Assembly (NCBI GenBank): GCA_009760855.2
Contig: WPIO01000201.1
Span: forward strand, 186,001 to 250,000
Direction of reading: 5' to 3'
Length of the DNA stretch: 64,000 nt
Origin: Cristatella mucedo
Lineage: Eukaryota > Bryozoa > Phylactolaemata > Cristatellidae
In this document: one piece after another, positions 47,742-59,496 of the stretch
Layout of the letters: every line of letters begins with the position of its first letter
Numbering within the stretch: the first letter of the stretch is position 1
Notes under the pieces: model-generated
What the model saw: only the letters and a program-made list of their open reading frames with translations
What the model was told of the DNA's origin: nothing
Databases searched by the model: none
Position numbers and translations under genes: made by a program

Positions 47742-48645
47742 GTATGATGCAAGTGACACGCTCGATTGAAATATCCGCGTGGGCCAGAATTCCCCCATCA
47801 CTGAATCAAGTTTGCTGGCAGCGATCCACGAGTGCCGTTAGGTGAAAACAAGGCATCTAAATGAACTGAGCAGAACTAAATGTAGTCCTTATCCAGTAAA
47901 AAGTGCTGCCTTCAGTGGGCAGACGTTGTGCTGGAACGATTGGTCCACTACTGGAGAGCCATTTTACAATGAGGCTGCTAAAACCAGCTCATAGCTTCTT
48001 TAGATCGGCTATCGACTTATAGTCCGGCTTGATAGAAACATTTCGTCCAGCTGTCCCATATATTTGATTTAGTTCGAGAAGTGGGAAAATGTACGACCCG
48101 AATGTGCAAAACACCGGACTTCCTAAGTGCTAGTTGACGCTTGGGCCGTTAAAGTTGATCTTCGCTAGCCAGATTGAATGGTTTGCGATATTATTTTTAC
48201 AGTCATCATTTGTGTGCTATTTAAAGGGAAGGCTGAACGTTTTTTATTACACAGCAGGGATTGCAATAAGCCTTTTTGAGAATCTTGTCAGGCCTTGCTG
48301 ATTGCTAATTCCGCCGTCAGGATTTCTTTGATTCATCTTAGCCGATGAGCTGAGATATGCCGGCTGGTTCTAGAGGTAGCCTGTCACCCGAACACGTATT
48401 CCCCCAACGTCCGGTATGCCGAGCGGATGTGCCCGTCAGTTGCTACTGCATTATTACCAGCTTGGCAGGGGTGGCTCGCGATTGCCAATCGGTAATTGGT
48501 CATACCTCAGACGACACTTTCACGTATCTTGTTCTATATTCTTCCTATCGACGAGCAGGAAGGCATTGCTATTCAATGCTGAGTGCTAAACCCTCAGTCA
48601 TGCTGCACGCCGCTTTACCAGGGCAGATTGGTAGCACCTTAATTA

Positions 48646-48673
48646 GGTGTGTGTGTGTGCACGCGCGCGCGCG

Positions 48674-48718
<45 letters not shown>

Positions 48719-48735
48719 TCGTGTATGTGAGCGTG
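48646..48735. repeat. (GT)n microsatellite
   Basis: GT dinucleotide tract with a GCGCGC core, in duplication 3a. Its counterpart is at 51825-51870. Cys/Val frames are artefacts. Confidence 0.96.
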
Positions 48736-49045
48736 CGTGTGGATGCGCGTGCATGAACATTTGTTTGGAAGGGGAAAATTCTTATGCGTAGCAAATGAAG
48801 CCATCTTCGCATCCTAGGCACTCGAAGCCATCGTCTAGGCTGGTAGTAGGAGCGAGGGGAAAACTGCAACCCCACCGGTCGCTCGGACGTTAACGGCTGG
48901 CCGGTTCCGCAAGGGAATCGGAAATGTTAATAATAGAAGCAAGCTACACGGGGTTACGGCGAAAGAGTAAACAACAGCACAACAGTGCCTGATACCGAGC
49001 TTTGGCAGAGGCCGATGAAATCCGTGCCCAGGCATCAAAGATCGG

Positions 49046-50499
49046 CCCGAAAACTAATGACCCTAACAAAGGCGGCTTAATACTCAGATCAAAATGTCCT
49101 GGCTATGTTAATAAATACGAATTTACGGAACGCGCTTACGAAAAAGCCTTCGGGATGATGATAATAAAGATCTACGGTGGCGACCCGCTGAGGGCGCTTG
49201 GCACAGCAGCCGTCGCCAAGGATATACCTATCCGAGGATGGGCGTGTCGGTGGCCATTTCCGAAACAGAACCCAAAATTATTGAAATGACCGAAATCCAG
49301 AGTATTTGCAAATACTTTAAAAATAATTATTAGTTTTCATGGCCTTAAATGCAATAAAAGTTCGATGCTTATCGTAGAATCTAGCAATCCTTACCTCGGC
49401 TTTTACTTAGTGCATCCAACATATTCACTTCTCGAAAATGGAAGTACTGGGGTGGTGTAAGACATTATACTTCCTAATTTTTAGCCTTGCCAGCCCGCTT
49501 CTTACTGCTAAATCGCCACTTTGCGTCCAAAAGGCTTGCTGATGCTCTTGCAGGCTGTGCTTTCAGCTCAGGCACGGGCTGTCCCAGGCGTGTACCAAGC
49601 GTTAGCTCTCGAACTCGCCGATTTAAAAGAGTTACTTCTAGGAGTGCTAGATGCCATTAGCTAATTCAATTTTCTTGCAGTGGAAAGAGAAAGGACAGGT
49701 CAGGCTTGCCGGTGTCTTGTCCTTCGCCGAGTAGGCCCTCTGCCGCATGCCTAGCTGCTCTTGCATAGAGCTGTCGCCTACGGGGATGCGCTCGCAGGCT
49801 TTGCCGTCTCGATGGTCATGCATGCTGATAGCCACCAGCGATCGGCAAGGACGTGTGACCTCCTAGCTGCCAGTCTGTGAGCTCCTGGCTGCCAACCACT
49901 CACTGCACGATACCGACAAAGTGAAGTCGGTATCGTGCCGGACAGGAACTGGTGCGTCGATCATTGAACTAAATGTACTATATTTTTGTTAACATCACGT
50001 TGCCGAGATCATAAGCAGACGTCCCGGTTCTGTTGTGATATTGTTCTGTTCTGCTTTGCGTCAGTACTTAGTCCAACCGAAGACATTGTTTTGACATGTT
50101 TTGCCTATATTCATCGACGCATGCGTTCGACGGTTCCTAAGGTTTTAATTCACGAATAAGTTAGCGTTATGCTAGTGCTATTTGTCATAGTAGGACGCTT
50201 AGAAGCTTCCCCCAACAAGACGCACCATCTCACCATAGTCACGGTGCCCAGCAGGTTATAAGCCAACAGTTGTGTATGTGTTCAGTCAGAATGAGTCCAC
50301 AAGCAGACACCCCCACCTTTACTTTTGCGCCTAAAACTCATTGGATGGTTGTGGACGGTAGTCATTGCTAAAATGCAGTCTCAGGTTCACAGGCTGTACA
50401 TAATAGGTTAGAGAAAAACTTGTTCCATTACTGGTCCTCAAAAGAAGGCAATGCTTAGCCCATGTTGGTTCTCTAAATACTAATCATATGCAACTTCGT
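49046..50499. other. Unassigned spacer between duplication 3 copies
   Basis: No gene recognised. A 96-codon frame beginning in the end of copy a (49002-49289) has a TTG start and no known domain. The inverted GATACCGAC...GTCGGTATC pair near 49908-49937 is a small perfect hairpin (GATACCGACA/AGTCGGTATC). Nothing else was seen. Confidence 0.4.
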
Positions 50500-52060
50500 C
50501 ACGTACGCAGTTGTGCAAGCTACCGCTCTGTCTGCCTGTGTTAGCTGCTGCCCTTTATGTGCTGAGAATCGGCAGACACTTTCGATGCACTGGCTTGTAC
50601 CAGGTCCTATTAGATTATAGTTGCGGAATGTTTCTGTGCCAGAGTGTGGGCTCAGGACTGCTTGAAGTCTGCTATGGTGCATGTCGGCTGCTGGTCCTGA
50701 TCTCTGCAGGCTTTCGGTTTTAATTTTCAATCCTATGCTACATTTTTAAGTCTCAAAGTGCTCTATATCGGATATAGCTGGGCTGCATTCGTTGATGATT
50801 CTACAATGTTTACATTAGCCTGTTTACTACTGGTCCCACCCTACTTACAGCAATAATTCCAGTGGTTACTTGGTATAATGCATAAGACAAGATAGATCGA
50901 CATTCCCATGTGGCCCTGAAGTCTGCCCATCCACGTAATCGCGTTTGCTGGCACCCTTGCATAAGTGCAGTTCGGTGAGTAAAAAGCAGAGACTGACCCG
51001 AAAGTAATTTAGTCAGTAGATACATCCCAGCTTGTCGTGCTTCCTTCAGGGGGTAGAAGTTTTGGTGAGATGATCAGCTCTGTCACAGAGGGGACATGTA
51101 AAAGATAAGCCTTTCAATCAAGTAATATTTTTTTGAGATCGACTGTCATGTTGTAGTCGTGCTAAATAAAAACATCTTTTACAGCTTCCCTATCAATGTG
51201 AGACATTTCAAAAAGTAGTGAGGATGTGCGAACTGGATGTTCAAAACACCGGACCTTGTAAGTGCTGGCTTAGACTCTCAAAGTTGATCGTCGCTAGCCC
51301 TCCGGAGTGGCATGCAGTTTTATTCATACAGTCTTCTTTGTTGTGCTCTTTAGGGCGATGGCTACATTGACCGCTTTTGATAATTTTTCGTATTTCAGTA
51401 AGCCCTTTTGAGGAGCTGTTTTGGTTTTACAGATTAATTATTCTGTCACCAGAATCTCTTGGATCTTGGCGGAGACCTTTAAAGTGCCTGCTGGTTCGAG
51501 CATGTATTATCCACCGTCATGTTACGCTGAGCCACGGCGCCCTCTCCACTGCTGCTGAATTGTTCTGCCATTTGCCAAGGGTGGCTAGCCATTGCCAATC
51601 AGGAATTGGTAATACCTATGAGGGTGCCTTTTTCAATTGCCTTGTTCAATCTTATTCCTCTCGATAAGCAGGAAGTCTCTCTGTTGAATGCCGATTGCTA
51701 AACCCTCATTCCTGCTGCTCACCACAGTACGTTTGCTTGGTGATCCGTTTACCAGAGCAGTTTGTTTACCAGAGCAGCACCTTAACAAGATGTTTGGAGT
51801 GTGTGTTTTATTGTGCATGCAAGTGTGTGTGTGTGTGTGTATGTGTGTGTGTGTGTGTGTGTGTATGTTTATGCATGCGCATTGGTTTGGAAGGGAAATA
51901 TTGTCATACGACGGAGGAATTGCTAGTGCAACATGCTGCAAAATATTCGTAATTAGAGCAAGTTTACCCGGCATCAACCCGGCATCAGTTCCTACCGTAC
52001 TGCTTAGCTCGAGTCGATGGCTTCCTTCCAGGCACAAACTTGCCGGTGTGCGCTGACCAG
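50500..52060 (+). repeat. Duplication 3, copy b
   Basis: Tandem partner of 47385-49045, identity roughly 70-80% by eye with indels. Contains the (GT)n tract at 51825-51870 and a small tandem GTTTACCAGAGCAG pair (51746-51778) not in copy a. Ends near TTCCTTCCAGGCAC. Confidence 0.82.
51825..51870. repeat. (GT)n microsatellite
   Basis: About 45 bp of GT with single TATG interruptions, at the same site as the longer array in duplication 3a. Confidence 0.95.
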
Positions 52061-52334
52061 TATGCATGCATTCTGTAGCTTCCCTGTGTGTTCCTTTATG
52101 TTACGTTTTCTGGTGGTGCTAATGAACACAAACCGCATGCTTTCTTAACAACAGATACAAGGACATATTAATAGATGACGTTCTTTGAGACTAAAATATA
52201 AATGCATTATTATTGTGCAACCTCTGAAAATGAATGAGATTACACACCATCGATAGTTGTCATGCGGGCATATCCATTCCTTCCTGCAACCGATGAGCCC
52301 ACGGTGGTGGGGCAGGACTAGTAGCAGCCGAAGT
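52061..52334. other. Unassigned spacer
   Basis: No recognised feature. Confidence 0.35.
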
Positions 52335-52415
52335 CGAATTGCAGCAAATACAAAGCGCCTAGAAAGAAATTGAGTTCACTCAGGATACTTTATTATGTGT
52401 ATTATTATTATTACT
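52335..52415 (+). mobile_element. Tail-only LINE family A insertion
   Basis: About 80 bp: TTGCAGCAAATACAAAGCGC, CTAGAAAGAAATTGAGTTCA, a decayed right arm (GGATACTTTATT) and ATTATTATTATTACT. No coding part. Confidence 0.85.
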
Positions 52416-52419
52416 ATTT

Positions 52420-52780
52420 TATCTATGGCATGGCACTTCGGAGTTGCTCGACTTGTACCTCATTCCTTGGCTCTATGAGAATTGCAGTGTGCACGAATCC
52501 TCTTGCCTCATGATCTCTCTTGCCTCATCTCCCTATCGCGGCTAGCAGCTGCTCTTCACCGCTGTGGCACACTCGCCTGTATTTGGGGTGGGCGCCAACC
52601 TGCTGCATGTTTTTTTCCACCGAGCCTGACACAGCCTGCTGCTATGGTAATAGGTGGGAATGCTTCATTCAAATACTGACCCTTGGTTCCAGTGGGCACT
52701 GCCGTGTGTGTAAGGCGTGTTCTCTTTTTTACAGCTGGACTCATCTGCTCTGCACCCGCATGCTTTGTAGACACACTGTG
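52420..52780. other. Unassigned sequence
   Basis: No recognised gene. The frames here are short and overlap on both strands. Confidence 0.35.
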
Positions 52781-52899
52781 CTCAGTAGTTGCTGCCTGCA
52801 CAATGCATGCTGTCGATTCTTCTGGTGACAGTGATAAACCCTTTACCGCTCGTGCCATTCCTTTCCCGAGCTTTGGCAGCAGTGCCATATGCTGGGCGA

Positions 52900-53190
52900 C
52901 TGAGTAGATACAAAGTTGAAAACAAGCTACTGAGGGTGGCAGTACTCTATCGCCCACCAGGTACCGAATCCTCTTTTATCCCAGATTTCTCCGATGCCAT
53001 TTCAATTCTGTGTGCCAGAAATCGGTCCTTCCTCGTTATGGGTGATTTCCACATTCACTTTGAAACTTATCTGAAGCCTTCAGCACTGCATTTCGTGCTG
53101 ACTTTCAATAGAGGAGGGAGAGAATCTTCAATGGTGGAAACATTTCCAGTAAGCAAATTATTACTTAGTGGTTTTAGCTTTGATGACTAA
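52900..53190 (+). mobile_element. LINE endonuclease-domain fragment
   Basis: The frame encodes KLLRVAVLYRPPGTESSF, then IPDFSDAISILCARNRSF, then LVMGDFHIHFE. YRPP and GDFxxH are hallmark motifs of the apurinic endonuclease domain of non-LTR retrotransposons; the usual GDFN asparagine is replaced by His in this copy. The frame then diverges (LKPSALHFVLTF). It is the only endonuclease fragment I can identify in the window, and its family (A or B) is not determined. Confidence 0.8.
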
Positions 53191-53900
53191 GCTCTTTGCC
53201 AAAAAGGCCAATTCTCTTGTTGCTTTGATTTTGTTCTACTCGATTTGATTCTACTGAAGATACGCTCCACTCATTTTACCTCAGGTCATTTGTTATGTTG
53301 GGCATTAGATTTCCACATTTAGCTGATTGCACTTTATCTGAAGAATTGCTGCCGTGGCAGCAGTAACAAAGGCAGTTGTTACGCCTGCAGCTACGCCTAG
53401 AGAATCAGCAGCAGCTGCTGGCGTGACAGCAGTGGCCTCGTCATTGCTTTTGCTGGTTTAGGCAGCAGAGTGAGAGTGTGCTTTGAATCCCACACTAGCG
53501 GCTATCTCTATTAACTCGGGATGGAACACTCATTGCTGTTGTGGGACCACGTGGCACGGGATCGCTCCACTGGCAGACTCCCCAACCTTTCGGCTGCTGA
53601 TTGGCCAGCCTAGTGTTCATGGCTCTGTTTTAAGTTGCTAATTCGGAAGCAAGCAACAAGTTTAACCTGCGAGTTTGACCTTGGAAAGATGTGTGAAAAG
53701 GCACCAGGTACTTAGCGGGTGGTTTGGACCATGCTCAAAGAGTTTCGGCATTGTTTTTTGGCTAAGCAGAGTGACTGCACCAGTTGCTGCTCAGCTCTTA
53801 TCACTCAGCTTTCTTAGCCAGGTGCGAGAGCATGCCACACCCTACCAGCCTGGGGTGCAGTGGCGGCCCTCGTTTTGCACAGTCTGATGGACTACTTGCT
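53191..53900. other. Unassigned sequence
   Basis: Possibly contains a decayed continuation of the endonuclease fragment (CTCATTTTACCTCAGG near 53270). No gene recognised. Confidence 0.35.
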
Positions 53901-54774
53901 GTGTCAGTTTGGACTTTCGTGCTTCACATTGGATGATGAGAGCAAGCGGTGATAACGATGGGGTCAAGCAACAGCGCCAGTTGGACTGGCGGCCATCATC
54001 TCGACGGTGTGGCACAGGCTTGCTGCAAGGCTTGCCTGGGCATGGTACCGTGCCTGTCACCGAACCACGGGCATTAGAATCTGACATTCAGGTGACCATT
54101 CTTGCTGAGAATGTTACGTTGCAATGTCCCTCCTATCGGTTCGGTGTAGGCTTCATTGCTGGCATGGTCCCGTGTAGTTGGTTTTGTGCTCATTCATTGC
54201 TGTCCGATTTATGTCTGAGCCGATGTCAAGTATGTCTGTCTAGTGTGGCCTGCCTCGTTGCTTCTGAAGTTGTCCCCACCCATCTCGAGGAAGCTTTTCT
54301 GGCGCTCTCAGCAGCATTCTGCTTTGTGATTTTCTAGCTTTCCAGGATGGAAGTCGAACGGCTCAACAGCGCCCAGCATAGTTGCATACATTCAAGTGAC
54401 GGTAGCCGTGGTATGTTACTCATTGACTCTGTGTGCTTTTGTTGTGTATCTATATGAGTTTATGTATGCGTTTTTTCAAATTTGTTACTGTTCTTCTGTC
54501 TCCCTGGTAGGCAGCCTTGTTGTCGCATTGCTGCAATTTTGCATTCTCCACTAATATTAATAAGCCTAAAACTAGGTGATTTGTCTAGAACTAGCAGAAC
54601 TACAGCTCGCTGCAGGTCCTTGAGACTCTGCAAGAAAATCAATTACCAAGGGTTAGCGTATTGCATGGTATCAAGTAATCAAAACTAAGTACTTAAGCCA
54701 ACGTGCTAAAGCTGGCATAAATTTTGTGGCCTGTAAGTGGAACCTCCGACAAGTGAAATACAGTGAATCATGTA

Positions 54775-54779
54775 TATTA

Positions 54780-54810
<31 letters not shown>

Positions 54811-54812
54811 TT
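54775..54812. repeat. (AT)n followed by poly-T
   Basis: About 28 bp of alternating AT and 10 T, at the site where copy a of duplication 2 carries (ACACACGC)n(TA)n. Confidence 0.95.
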
Positions 54813-54968
54813 TACTTGTGTAGCATATGAGAACTTGAATCTCTTTTCATGTGCTTCACATATGCGACGGGGCTCGAGCCGCCCTCGACCTCTTTCATTG
54901 AATACATGCACCTTGATCTCAGACGTTAAAGACGAGTATGCTAACCACTGAGCCAAACCAGGTTGGCC
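54812..54968 (-). mobile_element. SINE-B, minus strand, in duplication 2b
   Basis: Tail GAGAACTTGAATCTCTTTTC, ATGTGCTTCACATATGCGAC, GGGGCTCGAGCC B box region, CTAACCACTGAGCCAAACCA A box region. The left stem of the terminal hairpin is decayed and about 20 bp of extra sequence lies between the boxes. Confidence 0.85.
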
Positions 54969-54984
54969 CTGGTAAGCCTGAAGA

Positions 54985-55480
54985 CCACACGCAGGAACAG
55001 AAATGGACGATTTCTCTGGGGAAGTTAGGCTGGCAGGGCGGCAGACGAGTATCGATTTTAAGTTTAGTTTAACGGATGCAAGATTAATACAAGTAGTGAA
55101 AGTAGCTGGAATCAAGTTTCATACTTTCGGTGCATAGGATCTGACGATTCAGTCACCCAAGTATCCAGTTTTAGGGACGGTGATGTGGCTCGATGCTGAT
55201 TAGCCCGTAGTTCGTGAGAATACTTGTGGATAAAGGAGATCAAACAAGCATTCTGGTGCAAGCGAATTAGAGCGAGCCAGCAAAGCTCAGACTAAAGTGT
55301 TGGGACGTGAAAGCTACGCAGCTGATTAGAGACCAGATGTGAGTTGAATTCTGGACTAGCAGCAGACGCTTGATAGCGTAGGCCGGCAGTTCTGCTTACA
55401 GGAAATTGCAGTAAGGTAAACGCGACGTTAGCAAATGCATGAACTAAATTCTCTGGCATCGACTCTCAGCTCGGGTTCAC
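54985..55480 (-). mobile_element. LINE-like RT C-terminus (divergent), in duplication 2b
   Basis: On the minus strand: a CWLALIRLHQNACLISFIHK segment, KTGYLGD, RSYAPKV-like, then NLIPATFTTCINLASVKLNL and KSILVC. This lines up with the family A series APKAWNSLP...LTTFKRNLKTHLF, but is too diverged to be a recent family A copy. It may be family B or a third family. The matching part of copy a is at about 18800-19150. Confidence 0.65.
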
Positions 55481-56319
55481 ACAGTCAGTGCCACTGTTTT
55501 TGCATACGTTGAACTCGAAATAGTGACCTTCTCAATAGGTTCTGCAAAGCCAGCCTTGGATAGCCTCTACTTACCTCTACAGCTACGAGCTTACCCTATG
55601 CAGTGTTGGCTATGAGGCCTGCCGAAGCAGCTTGCTTTCTCTGGTTGAAAGTCTTAGCAGCTGCTAGCTGTAGGCTATCGTGAGTCGCTTACTTGAGCTG
55701 TTTCAGGTATAGAGCCAAATCTTTTAAGTTCTGTTTGTTTCCTCGGAGTTGCACTAAGCTGAAGTAAGAACCGAAGTTTCCCTGACAGGTAAGGCTAATA
55801 GCAGAAGCACCGTACCCCACTTCCCTAAGGGGTCCTGAAGAAGGACATAATAGCAATAAGAGAATGATTAGGCCACTATTTTCTGGTGAGGGAAGGTATT
55901 CATTCGGTTGGCATCGTAAACATTGGTATGTCTTTAGTACATTATTAGTGCATAATCATTTATATTTGCTATTTCTGTGCATAATACAGATAATAATAGT
56001 AATAAGTCGTTTTGTAACATCATATCAAAAGTAAATCTCTTTCCGTGTTCACTGAAACTATCTGCAGTGGAAAAACTTAACAAGACTAGCTAGCTATCCT
56101 GTTTAGACATTCCGAATGCACACGAGAATATTCTTATGTTAGCCGGTTTATGGGCCCCCTTTATAGTAATATGTGCCAAATCATGCACAGCAGCTAAGAA
56201 GACAAAGCCTCAACCTCAACTACGAAAGAAAATTTGTTTCTCTGAGGAAAAGGAAAAACTTGACATTTTTAAGTGCGACTTAGAGGATGCGAGGTAATTA
56301 CAGGCGATGATGATGATCC

Positions 56320-56487
56320 ACTGTGATGACGCACTAAGTAAGGCGGTTGCTTTCACGACCGAGGTCCCGAGGTCGTGGATTCAATACCAGCGGTTGGCGA
56401 TCATTTATCACCCCTGCAAGGGGTAGTGATAGCCGAAAAGGCTCTTCTGTCGCTATACCAAAAGAGGCTGTTTAATCAGCCAGGATG
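56320..56487 (+). mobile_element. SINE-A, copy 4
   Basis: AAGTAAGGCGGTTGCTTTCA, GGTCCCGAGGTCGTGGATTC (B box mutated to GGATTCAATACC), and the body hairpin TATCAC, CCCC, TGCAA, GGGG, TA, GTGATA, in which both arms pair perfectly. Then AAAAGGCTCTTCTGTCGC and GAGGCTGTTTAATCAGC. Confidence 0.93.
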
Positions 56488-56988
56488 TATTTTACTTATG
56501 ATGTTCGTTGGAAGCGAGTGAGTTTAAGACTTTCTAAGCTATATATTAACGATACTGTTCATTTACCAAAAGATCGGGTATAGGATCACGTCAACGGATT
56601 CAGCTCAGGATTGCACTTTGCTTTCTGCTATATTCTGGCTCTGCACTTCGGCCCTTCCCTTAAGTTGTTGGCATCTCACGTTTGGCTTCATAGCTTCACT
56701 TAACGCATTGTCATGCATCCTTTTCAGCATTTATAAAAGGGCATACGATCTCTAGGAATGCTCCCTACTTAGGCATTTATTGTTATTATTTGTATACTCT
56801 TATAGCTTTTACTCTGCTCTGAGTGTATGAAATGATTCTGAGCTGTGGTCTCTTTGAGCCTAACTTAGGCTGTGTTAGCTGCAATGGATTCACAGAGCAG
56901 ACAATATTTGGAAGCCTTAGTGAACTATTTACCAGCCACACCAGATGTGCTACATCTCAACTTTCCAAGCTGTTGCTGAACTGGCCCG

Positions 56989-56992
<4 letters not shown>

Positions 56993-57048
<56 letters not shown>
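56993..57048. repeat. (CT)n microsatellite
   Basis: About 55 bp of pure CT dinucleotide within the 1.5-kb segment specific to duplication 2b. Confidence 0.97.
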
Positions 57049-57050
<2 letters not shown>

Positions 57051-57344
57051 CTTATTCTCCTTTCTCTATCTTTCGATCTTTGTATTATGAATATAGTCTC
57101 TGGTTCGTTTTTGTTTATTAGTCCCTCTCAATGCTGCTATTCACCTGTCAGGTATTTATATCCCGATGTATGTTTGACTGCCTCTCTCTGACTCTGTGTT
57201 GTTGCTACTTTCTGTTCTACAATTAGTTAGGCTAAGGTCACTTGCTACTATTTTTCCTTTAGAATCGATGACCTGTCGCTATTTATAGTCAACCTGGGCT
57301 GATTCACTTGCTATGAGAAGTAAAGCATCAAGTTAGAGAAAAGG

Positions 57345-57560
57345 TCTTCATAGAGTGCTATATAAACTACCGATTATTATTCGTACCCAGGTAGCTGCTC
57401 ACCATTGTTCATGCAGTGTTACGATGTACTTCTGCTATACCTTATGCATATATTCTCCCGTGTCTTTGGCATTTTTTTTAGTGGACTTAATACGGTATTA
57501 CCACGTTACTGATTTTAATCGCAAAGCCTACCAAAGTCGCATGAGATTCCATAACAATAA
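57345..57560 (+). repeat. Duplication 2, copy b (right part)
   Basis: Aligns with 19421-19655: ATAGAGTGCTAT, AACTACCGATTATTATTCGT, TGGACTTAATACGG-like, CGCAAAGCCTACCAAAGT, GCATGAGATTC. Ends just before a LINE tail at 57550. Confidence 0.75.
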
Positions 57561-58680
57561 TGACAGTAACAATCATGCAATTATTTATCGCCCCCTCATA
57601 GAAATCAATCTCTTTCGAGGCACTTTATATTCGCTTGAAAGAAAGCGCGATCGAATGGCTTATGATAGGGTGCTCAATGACACAAGCATGACACAGTTAC
57701 GGTTTACCTGCACAGAGTCAGCATCAACGTGCAAATATGGTAAGTGGCAGCATGAGTAAGCGCATGAATGACGAATTACAGGGACCTACTAAACGCTGTG
57801 ATAAATCGGCACGTTGTAGCTTCTTTTAATACTCGGTCAAGTCAGGAGACGGGACTTAAGTCGGATGTGAGTTCCTGGCTTTCGGAGCATGCGAACTGAA
57901 AGCATGGTTACCAAAGGACTTGAGGTTTGTACAAGGCACTGGTAAAACATTAGATACCGAAAAGCAGGTGTTACTATGCTTAGCCTGGTGGGAGTAGATC
58001 TGATTGATAAGCTTGAGCCAATGAATGAAGGGACCTAGAAGTGAGTGACATTTCCTTGAAGTCAAAGCGTTACTCGACTGGGACCAAGTGCTGGTCGGCG
58101 AGAAGTGGTAAGATGTGGCAACTGCAACCGTCATGACAGACATGCCTAGCTGCACAGTTTTGCACCAGCTGTGAGCACCTGATTGCACAAGCCGGTAGAC
58201 TGGCAATGGGTGAGTTACAGAAGTCAAGACGGGATGTCACAAATGCAGGGACCGGTTTAGATGTGGCAACCCTGTCGAAACATTCCAAATTTTAGTAAAG
58301 TTATGTAGCTGAAAAAAGGCAGTTTGGTCTGTGGGGCTGATCTTGTCGTTTAATGAAACGTCAATTTGGAAGATGACACCTACATTCCGTGAAGATTCAA
58401 CAGAAGTTATGCTAGCAGAGCTCATTAACCTTTTCAATTTCTGAATCCTGCTTACTTTGCCCATGACCAGTAAGCTAGTTTGATCACCATTCAATTTAAG
58501 AAAGTTTGCTGAAATTTATATGTGGATGTCGTCAATACGTGAGACAAGGCAGCTGAGAAAACTTGGCGTGCAGGAGTCCTGGGTCGGATCAAAGCCGAAG
58601 TACAACTAGTGTCATCTTTATAAAAGTGAAAGCCAAGTTGTGCAGGTCTGTCGGCTAAATTCTGCACCTAGAAACTTCTC
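57550..58680 (-). mobile_element. LINE family A, minus strand
   Basis: Reversed ATT/GTT tail, hairpin CGCCCCCTCATAGA...TCGAGGCACTT (decayed), then coding: VTSRLDFCNSPIASLPACAI, RCSQLVQNCAARHVCHD, and near the 5' end LGFHFYKDDTSCTS, in which both aspartates of the YxDD box survive (Tyr-Lys-Asp-Asp). Truncated upstream of that and frameshifted elsewhere. Confidence 0.93.
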
Positions 58681-59455
58681 GACCTGCGGTCACAGCCCCT
58701 ATGCCAGTGTGCACCGCTAGTACTGCAAGCATGAATTCACCACTAATCGCTCGTCTGGCGTTTGATAGGCCTGCCTTTTCTCATATTTTCTGACGAGGGT
58801 CTGCTGCAGCAGAGCTTTGTTTTTGCCACTGGACACTGCACAAAGAGCAAGGGAGAACAGCTTGCCAAGGCAAGCCTTTCCGATTAATTCAAGACATTCA
58901 TTGGGGACTGTGAAGTAAGTTATGTTATATCTAGCGAGTTCTGCTGTGTCCTGCCAGATAGTAGCCGGTGGGGCTGCCCAAATACTGGCAATCCGTGAGA
59001 AAATCTTGGGGTGCTTTTGGTTCGTCTCATCCATACGATTCTGTTTGGATCGTGATTTTTTCCTTTACCGATTCACTTGTAAATCACCCTCGTACTCAAT
59101 CGGTCATAGTCGTCGAGCGGTCTGCAGGGACCGAGCAGATACCGAGTTCTGTACCCACACAGTCTCGACTGACTTTTACGTGAGTCTTAAAACCTTCACC
59201 GAGCTTTCCCGTTGAGCTCACTCAATCATGGTAATGAGTTCCAGTGCACAATAGTGCGCTGAGTGAACGGCTTATTGAGGTCATTAGGTGCTGATGTTTT
59301 TGAATTGAATGGCCAGTTGTATGCTATATGCTATGGTCTGTCTGAGGTTAATCTCTCTGTTTGCTGCTTTGTGTGTCATTTTCTGTGCTGTGAGTGCGTG
59401 TCTCTCTGATGTTTTATCTCTCACTGTGCTCTCTTTCTTCTCTGCTGTCACTTTC
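58681..59455. other. Unassigned sequence with a 105-codon minus-strand frame
   Basis: The frame at 58717-59034 (minus, ATG start) has normal, non-repetitive amino-acid composition (for example IWQDTAELARYNITYF and ALLQQTLVRKYEKRQAYQ) and no LINE match that I recognise. It could be an exon or chance. There is no supporting context. Confidence 0.25.
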
Positions 59456-59457
59456 TT

Positions 59458-59492
<35 letters not shown>
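59456..59492. repeat. (CT)n microsatellite
   Basis: About 36 bp of CT, in a broader CT-rich stretch. A short CA-rich stretch follows at 59548-59582. Confidence 0.95.

Positions 59493-59496
<4 letters not shown>

Larger units (their letters stand above)
47385..49045 (+). repeat. Duplication 3, copy a
   Basis: Colinear with 50500-52060, offset about 3.1 kb, same orientation. Shared landmarks: CACCAGGTC; TGTGGGCTCAGG-like; TGCATGTCGGC; TGGTAT(G/A)ATGCA; GTTTGCTGGCA; CAAAACACCGGAC; AAAGTTGATC; ATTGCCAATC; TGCTAAACCCTCA; GCACCTTAA; and a GT microsatellite. Copy a carries a SINE-B (47607-47741) absent from copy b. Both tracts of (GT)n lie at the same relative site with different lengths. Confidence 0.82.
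53905..55785 (+). repeat. Duplication 2, copy b (main part)
   Basis: Partner of 17540-19423. It contains a SINE-B (54812-54968) where copy a has a deleted remnant, and lacks the octamer array. The second homologous part is at 57345-57560. Identity varies along the block and is highest around 55210-55320. Confidence 0.75.
55786..57344. other. Extra 1.5 kb present only in duplication 2b
   Basis: Breaks the homology of duplication 2. It contains a SINE-A (56320-56487) and a (CT)n tract. The rest is unassigned. It could be an insertion in copy b or a deletion in copy a. Confidence 0.55.

Noticed and set aside
49002-49289. 96-codon frame as a gene
   Set aside because: It starts with TTG rather than ATG, partly overlaps a duplicated non-coding block, and its copy at 52000-52060 is not open in the same way.
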